From Portulaca oleracea (lineage: Eukaryota > Streptophyta > Magnoliopsida > Caryophyllales > Portulacaceae): a stretch of DNA of 64,000 nt. Of the stretch, positions 57,591 through 64,000 are shown in pieces (position 1 is the first letter of the stretch; the number at the start of each line of letters is the position of its first letter). The translations under genes were made by a program, and so were the position numbers. The stretch spans positions 51,987,213 through 52,051,212 of the forward strand of contig CM055870.1 in assembly GCA_029582165.1 (NCBI GenBank), in the 5' to 3' direction. The notes below the pieces were generated by a model that made no database searches, was not told the DNA's origin, and worked only from the letters and a program-made list of their open reading frames with translations.

Positions 57591-58442
57591 AAATAAAATG
57601 GAATGGAGTTACAATATAAGAATGATGGCTCCGTGATATGGAACGAGTGGATCCTCACTTACATTTTAAAATATATGAATGTTGTTGTATATACTCTAAA
57701 AATATCCAAAAATTAATATCCTGCATTTGTAGAAATATAATGAAAAAGACTGTGGAAAGATTAACTTTTGTTATTTCCAGTCACTTGGCTACGCATTATT
57801 TCCGTTCATGAAAATAATCCAATGCTTTCCTGAGTATCTTTAACTGATAGGCCACACATAAATTTCGTAACTCCACAAATATTATAGAGGAAACTGACAA
57901 ACCTTTGCTAATGTAAGAATAAATAATTAGTACAATGAATGTTCTCCCTTTTCCTCATATTTTTCCTTCATGCTAGCTTGTCATTTACTTACATCTCTAT
58001 CCACTTTTTGGGGTGAAGTCATAGATCGTTTGATCCTTCCTAGGAGATGTAATAAAATTAGTGATACTGGCTCCTTTATTGTTGCTTATAAGCAACATAT
58101 AATAGCGCACGTAGGTTGATGCTTAAATCTTATAAATGATTTCATGATTATTGAAATTTGTAACTCAAAATAATGAAATAAGTTGGGGAAAAAATCTATT
58201 GGGTAGAAGGATATTTTTACTTTTCATTCCTCATGATATATTCTTTTGGAGGTAACTAACTAATCTCTACCTAAGTTACTAACACTACCTGAATTTGTCC
58301 CAATTTAGTTATAATTAAATAACTAAGTTTCACCAAAGTTTACTCGTTCTTTCTATTTATTTTACGAAAACTTACCTAATATTATAAACTCTACGTAAGT
58401 TTACACAACCTTAACTTACCTTTGAAAGAACGCGCACGATCA
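57591..58442. other. Upstream region of the acyltransferase gene
   Basis: AT-rich sequence with no gene. No convincing TATA box or other regulatory site could be fixed to the start at 58443. Confidence 0.4.
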
Positions 58443-61201
58443 ATGACCGAAAATGGTGGCAAGCTTCGGCCGCTATCTGGCACAGAGACCACCTGGTGCA
58501 AGGTGGTACCAGGTGGCACCGGTACCTCAGTTCTAGGCCTCCTATTGCAAAAATGCCTCGATTTTTCCCTCGTCGAAACAGCCCTCCACAATCTCCAACT
58601 CCACCACCCTCTTCTTCGATCAAAACTCAAGTTCGACCCCGATTCCAATACTTTCTCCTTCCTCATTCCCCAAACCCCCAATCTCAAGCTCCAATTCGTC
58701 GATTCCCAAACAACGGGCCAAATCATCCGTCAACGTTCCGGTGGGCCATCCCCCTTCCACATCGTCTTAGAGCACGAGCTCAACCGTAATCCGTGGGTCA
58801 ATCCGGATCGTACATCAGGCACCAACGTCCTCCATGCAAGTATATATACAATAGAAAACGAGGGTTTGACGAAGTGGTCGTTGATTCTTAGCGTTCATTC
58901 GGCGGTGTGTGATCGAACGGCTGCCTTGGCGATCATGAAAGATCTAACAGTTATGATAAAGGAAGGGGGTGGTGGTGATGTTAAAGAAGGGGAAGTTAGT
59001 TTAGGGTTGGAGGAATATGTTCCTGATGGGAAGACTAATAAACCATTTTGGACGCGTGGTGTTGATATGTTGGGGTATTCTTTGAATTCATTTCGATTGG
59101 CAAATTTGGAATTTGTGGATACGAGTGCTCCTCGATCATCCAGAGTTGTGAGGTTGGTGATGGATTTGGAACACACCACCAAGCTTGTTGAGGTGAATTA
59201 TTACATGCTTAGTGTTTTAATATCGTTTTACCATGCATGCTTAGTTTGTGTTTCATGTTCGTTATGTTATGTTATGTATGATATGTGTCTTGAGTCATAA
59301 CCATCTTGAATTGCCTTTAATTCATACTTTTATGATTTTAAATAATATTTTGTTAAAGTTATTGCACATATTTATCAAGTATAAGAGTTTTGCAATCATT
59401 GACTCGCAAAAAAGTATTAATGATAGCTTAATCATATAAGCTATTATAGAGAATGCACATTTTATGTATAATTCTAGATTTTTGAGAAAAAAAACTAATA
59501 ATGGATTTTATGTAATTTATGGGTTGCACAACCCTTAAAACAATGAGACATATATTTGTAATAAACTAAATATGCTTCAAAAAAAAATACCTTTTCGAAC
59601 AATTTAAGTGGAATTCAAGATAGTTAAAAACCATCTTGAATCAAGGTACTTATCATTTTGATTTTGTTTTTTCCCCCTTTTTTGGATGGGTGGTGGGGTT
59701 TGGGTAAGATTTTTAAAACAATCTTTTGGAGCGCTTGGATAAAATTGCTACTAAACTTTTCTAAAAATTCAAAAGCGTCACTGAATTTAGAACTCTTCAC
59801 TAAATACCACTTAATCTTTCAAAAAGTCAAGAAGGACATTTTAACTTGTTGTACCATGTTGCGCCAGTTAAAAATCCCTCAGTTGCCATTAAATTGCTTT
59901 GCCCCCTCTCCTTCTTCCTCTATCACATTCTCTTTAGCTGCAACTTTCATCTCTCATTCATTGTTGGCTTGTTGCAGCCTGCAAATCTTCTTTTTCTTCC
60001 CTAAAAGTGTGATTCTTAGGTGGTTTAAATTATTAATGTTTGAATCTCATGGACCAAGAATCCGGTGAGGAGGTTTGCAAGCTACAGAAGATTTGGGTTG
60101 TTTAGGGTTGTGACAATTTTGATAAGGTTGATGAACCCTTGTATCAAACTATAAGGGCGTTGTGATGGCCTTGATCACTCACAATTTGACATTAAACAAG
60201 GGCATTGAAGGCTTGGAAAAGCTAAAGGAAGATTTAGAAGAGGAAGTGAAGTAGCTCAACTTTGTGTGGTGTTGGAAATATGGGGTAACACGGTCACTTG
60301 CACAAGATGAGGGATCACTTGGGTGGCTAGGAGTCGAGGGTCAAACTCGTCTCCCCTTAAGACTTATTCACAAGACCGTACATAGACTTAAGGTAAAACC
60401 TAACTTCTTGTAAGCTAAGTACAAGATCTCTCAAGCAGTCTCAAGAAGTTGTTGCACTTCAACACCTTAGGAGTTGTGTTGAAGCTCTCTAGGAAGAAAG
60501 AAGGAGAAGTTAAGGTGTGTTTGATGAGTGGAAATCATCCACTATTTATAGGAGTTGGAGCATCCAAACTTATTTACACTTGGCCATCAATATAGCATGA
60601 TTTGGGGGCTTTGTCTATGGGACTTTGACCATCATTAAAGGGTTAATCTTGACTGAGACTATCAGTCAAAAATAATCTTAGAAGATGCCCCTACGTATTA
60701 ATGCCCAGACTGAAATCAAGGGATTTTAAAAAAGAACTCGACTAAGCTCCAACATGATCTGTGTTGGCACAGCACGGTCCGTCTTGGCACAACACAGTTT
60801 GTGTTGCCCTAGAGAGTCTTTTTCTGACTCTCTGGAATCAAACAGGACCCGTGTCATACCTGGCACGATCCGCGTTGGGTCCATTTCACTTAGTAAGCTC
60901 GATTTTGACTTTCTCGATCAATCCTTAGCTTATAACATGGTCCCTTAATCCTTTTAACTCTTGAAATACTCCAACATGTTGGCCAAAAATCAAGTCTTGA
61001 AGCTTAAGGTTGAGGGTTATGATTTATGAGGTGAGGTGGAGGTCTTTAATGTGGGTAGTGATGTTTGATTGGTATTCTAAGTGTTAGGGTTGCAATGGTA
61101 ATTGGGTATCTAGGATGATTGTGGTGGGTAATAATAGTCGTCGGCAACATTTGAACCCAACAATACCTGTATTAAATCTTCTTGACTAGGGCTGCAACCA
61201 A

Positions 61202-61259
<58 letters not shown>

Positions 61260-62982
61260 GTAAAGTGAATGGAATTTACTAAATTTCATCATAATCAAAT
61301 CTAAAGAGATACTACAACACATAATGATCATCATCAAAACAATATCATCTGAAAAGATCATGTGGCAACCCTTCACTTGCTCAATCAATTTACTCAGATT
61401 TCTCTGTTGGAGCCTCACTTGAAGCCTGTTCAGCTAGTGATTCCTCCACTTTAGGCTCTTCAGCTACAAACTCGACTTCGGCCTCCTCAGTTATTGGTGG
61501 TGGGGTTTATGGTGAAGGATGTGGTGGTTGCAGGGGCGGATCCCAATTAATACCAAGGGTGTCCACGGACACCCCAAGCTCCGAAAAAAATTTAAGCAAC
61601 CTATTATATTTTAGGAGGTTGTTGTATATTTATGTTAAGTGGACACCCAAGAAAAGACCCAAAAATATTAATAAAGGGTGTCCAATTGAACACAACAGTT
61701 CGACTATTCAAAATATTATTAAGTGGACACCGCTAATTTCGTAGTCTAGATCTGCCACTGAGTGGTTGTGTATGTGTTGTTGAAGGAGTTAGCTGAGTTT
61801 GTGGCGACCCTCCCCTTTTCCTTTTTTTCTTTCCATCTTTTTTTTTTAAATTCCAAATTACTTGATTTTTTTAACTGTCTCAACCTGCTACAACATGTTA
61901 AAATGACAATCTTGACTTTTTTGAAAAATTAAATGGAATTTAGTGAAGGATTTTATGTTTGGTAGCATTTTTGAATTCTTTGATAAGTTTAGTGAAAATT
62001 TTATCCAAGCACTCCAATCCTTTGAGTACTCAAAATTAAACAAAGAAAAGGAAGTTATCTCAAGCTAACATGCTAGGAATATTGGATTTCAATAAGCCAA
62101 AGTATATGTGTCGAGATAATGGTAAGTCAAATAATTTTATCAATGTAACAATCAACTGAAAATATATAACACCTTTAGATTTCAGTGTATCAGAACTGAG
62201 TTGCTCCTAGTTGAACAATGTTTTATGTTACTACATTTCAGTATATGATAGTTTGAAATACTACAATTAATGTGTCGTACCTTGGAAAACCACAATCTAA
62301 TATATTAAATTTGGAATTACTACAATACAAGTGTCACGTAGGAATACAACCCTCCTTCAATGCCATTAGAGAACCATCGAGCTGGTTTGAATAAACTCAA
62401 TGACGGTGCATTGAAATATAATTATATCTAAACGAGAAGTTTAGCCCCTAGATGTTCTTCGCCTTTGACCTTTTCCTGATACCCTTGAGTGCTCCATCTA
62501 TTTACTAAGGGTGTGTTTGGTAAATATCAATTTTTATCCAAATTTATCAATATTTTCTATTCATTTAATTGAAACTTACCTTATATATTACCAACTCTAC
62601 CTAAATTTATTTAAATTTACAATATTGTCTTATAATTGGCAAAACTAACAGTATCATAGTGTCATTACTTATTGTTATTAGTTGATTTAACTATACATAC
62701 TAGAACTGAAGTACCTTTATAACTTCCTCTAATTCCTTTTTATCCTTATCACCTTTTTGCATTTATAAACTACTATAATATAAGGCTTAAGGTTTTGAAT
62801 TGTGATTTTAAAGGGATGCAGAATTAGAGGGATTAAATTATTCGGTGCCATATCAGCAGCGGCTTTGATGGCTGCGAGACTAGCTAAAAAATTACCTAAT
62901 GGTGAATCTGAGAAATATTCTGTGGTGACTATGACTGATTGTCGTAAACTTCTCCAACCTCCACTTACTAGTCACCATGTTG
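58443..62982 (+). CDS. CoA-dependent acyltransferase / condensation-domain-like protein, 5' part
   Basis: Exon 1 (58443-59192, 250 codons) and exon 2 (62814-62982) join in phase through a GT-AG intron of 3.6 kb; the next donor is at 62983 and the rest is beyond the window. The start is the ATG at 58443; the frame is open for seven codons upstream but has no ATG there. The N-terminus (RPLSGTETTWCKVVPGGTGT, LHHPLLRS) and the exon 2 block IKLFGAISAAALMAARLAKK resemble the N-terminal half of condensation-domain / BAHD-like acyltransferases. At the expected HHxxxD active site the protein reads H152-S-A-V-C-D157, so the second (catalytic) His is Ser. I recall plant relatives with a similar H-(S/T)-x-x-C-D motif, which would make this a family trait rather than a mutation. 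The substrate is unknown. Confidence 0.75.
59193..59728. other. Proximal part of acyltransferase intron 1
   Basis: AT-rich intron sequence. A weak inverted pair (ACCATCTTGAATTGCC near 59300 and AAAACCATCTTGAATC near 59628, actually direct) is the only structure noticed. Confidence 0.35.
60270..60976 (-). repeat. Solo LTR, Copia-like
   Basis: Starts TGTTGGA and ends TCCAACA, the inverted termini common in Copia LTRs. It is flanked by TGTGG and TGTTG (one mismatch). A minus-strand CCTATAAATAG TATA core lies near 60551-60541, giving the orientation. No internal element sequence is attached. Confidence 0.55.
61209..61258. repeat. (AAT)n microsatellite
   Basis: About 16 uninterrupted AAT units inside the MULE in acyltransferase intron 1. 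Confidence 0.9.
61531..61760. mobile_element. hAT MITE
   Basis: The ends CAGGGGCGGATCC and AGATCTGCCACTG form a hAT-type CAGNGGCGGATC inverted pair. It is flanked by 8-bp GGTGGTTG (61523-61530) and AGTGGTTG (61761-61768), one mismatch apart. Inside, GTGTCCAC and AGTGGACACC blocks recur in both orientations. Confidence 0.75.
62025..62813. other. Distal part of acyltransferase intron 1
   Basis: AT-rich intron sequence up to the acceptor TTTTAAAG at 62813. Nothing else supported. Confidence 0.4.
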
Positions 62983-63468
62983 GTAAGTTTTTACAATTCT
63001 CTTTTAACCTCTCATTTGACATCGATAAAAATTGGATTATAACTTTCTTTGGCTTTATTTTAGTGCTCTGAAACACTTGTGCATGCTTGACATCATATAA
63101 TTTGCTAATGTTTTTTTTTTTTTGGTTTAAGGTTGTGTTTGATTTAAAAAAATAAAATGGAAATAAAAACTTATTTCTTTTTGCTAATCTAATATAAAAG
63201 TACTTGCCTTTTCGACAATCACTTCCTTATTTTTCTTTGTGTCCAATACCCTCTTGTGCCTGTCATATTTTTCTATTATTTTCTTCTCAAATTCAAAAGG
63301 AAGACATTGATTCAAAAGCAATATAAATTTTTCATAGTGTTTACCATTTAACTCTTCTTTCTTTACCTTTTTCAAAACAAAGTACATTTTCAAGAATTTT
63401 CTTTCATTCTTACTTTCCAAACATCAAATGGTGCCTCAGTTTCTTGTTACAAAAGCATATGTTAGGAG

Positions 63469-63471
<3 letters not shown>

Positions 63472-63541
<70 letters not shown>
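63472..63541. repeat. (AT)n microsatellite
   Basis: About 70 bp of AT repeats in the presumed second intron of the acyltransferase gene. Confidence 0.95.
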
Positions 63542-63546
<5 letters not shown>

Positions 63547-63589
63547 GATAATTGATTCTAATAATCCTTACTTTCACCAATCGATGATC

Positions 63590-64000
63590 GCATTTCACTT
63601 TATATTCTGGTGGTCCAAAAAAAATAAAATTGGATTGTAATGGGATATTTTCGAGGGAATCATAGATTTTGTGTCGCATTTGATTCAAAACTTAGTATAA
63701 CACTTTACAATGATTTTTAATGAATTTACAACGTTTCTCCCAATTTTTTTCATTTTTTTACTATTTTTTACAATTTTTTCACTTTTATTATTTTTAAAAA
63801 ATCATAATAATTTTTCGGAGTCTCAAAAAAATAATTTAAAAAATGTTTCAGAAACTACAATTCATTAACTTCCTAGGGGAAGGAACGAAAAAAACAAAAA
63901 TAATATAGTGTAGGAATGAAAAAAATAAGAAGAATGTGGAGGTGGATTTGGTACCACTACAATCCAATTTTTTTTTTTTGGACCACCAGAATACAAAGTG
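63590..64000. mobile_element. Terminal-inverted-repeat element at the window edge
   Basis: CACTTTATATTCTGGTGGTCC plus an A-run and TTGGATTGTAATGGG (63595-63643) is matched in inverse by CCACTACAATCCAA, a T-run and GGACCACCAGAATACAAAGTG at 63953-64000. The right end touches the last base, so the exact border and target duplication cannot be seen. It is probably a MITE within the acyltransferase gene. Confidence 0.6.

Larger units (their letters stand above)
59729..62015. mobile_element. Non-autonomous MULE in acyltransferase intron 1
   Basis: The left end GAGCGCTTGGATAAAATTGC and roughly 150 following bases match the inverted right end (about 61868-62015, ending TTTTATCCAAGCACTC). Inner shared blocks include AAAAAGTCAAGA and ATTTTAAC(T/A)TGTTGTA. 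Flanking 9-mers AATCTTTTG (59720-59728) and AATCCTTTG (62016-62024) differ at one position, as expected of an old Mutator-type duplication. It carries a solo LTR, an AAT microsatellite and a hAT MITE. A short open stretch near 60160-60255 (GIEGLEKLKEDLEEEVK) could be captured gene sequence, but this is uncertain. Confidence 0.75.

Noticed and set aside
63184..63420. 78-codon Lys-rich minus-strand frame
   Set aside because: AT-rich intron sequence with Lys/Glu-biased translation; no homology recognised.
1..64000. tRNA, rRNA, microRNA genes
   Set aside because: No complete tRNA cloverleaf, rRNA sequence or convincing microRNA hairpin outside MITE arms was recognised. A dedicated scan was not possible.

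Overview
This is nuclear DNA of a flowering plant, most likely a eudicot. The evidence is long introns with GT-AG borders, an ATL RING-H2 gene, a plant PPR gene, a plant-type MON1 gene, and AT-rich spacers packed with plant transposons: MULEs, hAT and Stowaway MITEs, Copia and Gypsy retroelements, and LINEs. The species cannot be read from the sequence. There is no bacterial, organellar or CRISPR content.

Four host genes can be supported. (1) 7875-8450 (+) is a single-exon ATL-type RING-H2 E3 ubiquitin ligase. (2) 14117-26409 (+) is MON1, the longin-domain subunit of the MON1-CCZ1 exchange factor for Rab7. Fourteen coding exons could be phased to a 631-residue product; one intron uses a GC donor. 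(3) 28513-30126 (-) is an intronless P-class PPR protein of 537 residues. (4) 58443 to beyond the right edge (+) is the 5' part (two exons seen) of a CoA-dependent-acyltransferase / condensation-domain-like gene. Its first intron is swollen by nested transposons. The four genes have unrelated roles and form no pathway.

Layout: 1-2533 is the right end of a MuDR-type MULE (transposase C-terminus, a convergent GRF zinc-finger gene, inverted subterminal motif arrays). 2534-7470 is spacer with SINE, Stowaway and hAT-like MITEs. The ATL gene follows. 8640-13840 is another MITE belt, with a 1.74-kb MULE (perfect 9-bp target duplication, a hAT-like element nested inside) and a 409-bp MULE-MITE just upstream of MON1. 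MON1 fills 14.1-26.7 kb and the PPR gene 28.5-30.1 kb. 30.4-50.0 kb is a nested transposon cluster: a LINE split by a Copia element with identical 401-bp LTRs; a 5.95-kb terminal-inverted-repeat element sitting inside a (TA)n tract, carrying a FAR1-domain fragment, a roughly 214-bp tandem array and a solo Gypsy LTR; a reverse-strand LINE remnant; and a gag-only Gypsy element inserted into another LINE-type RNase H remnant. 51.4-56.5 kb is a nearly intact Copia element. 56.5-58.4 kb is spacer with a degenerate tandem repeat, and the acyltransferase gene runs to the right edge.

All element borders, exon phases and target duplications were read by eye. No alignment or database search was run, so family assignments rest on motif recognition.
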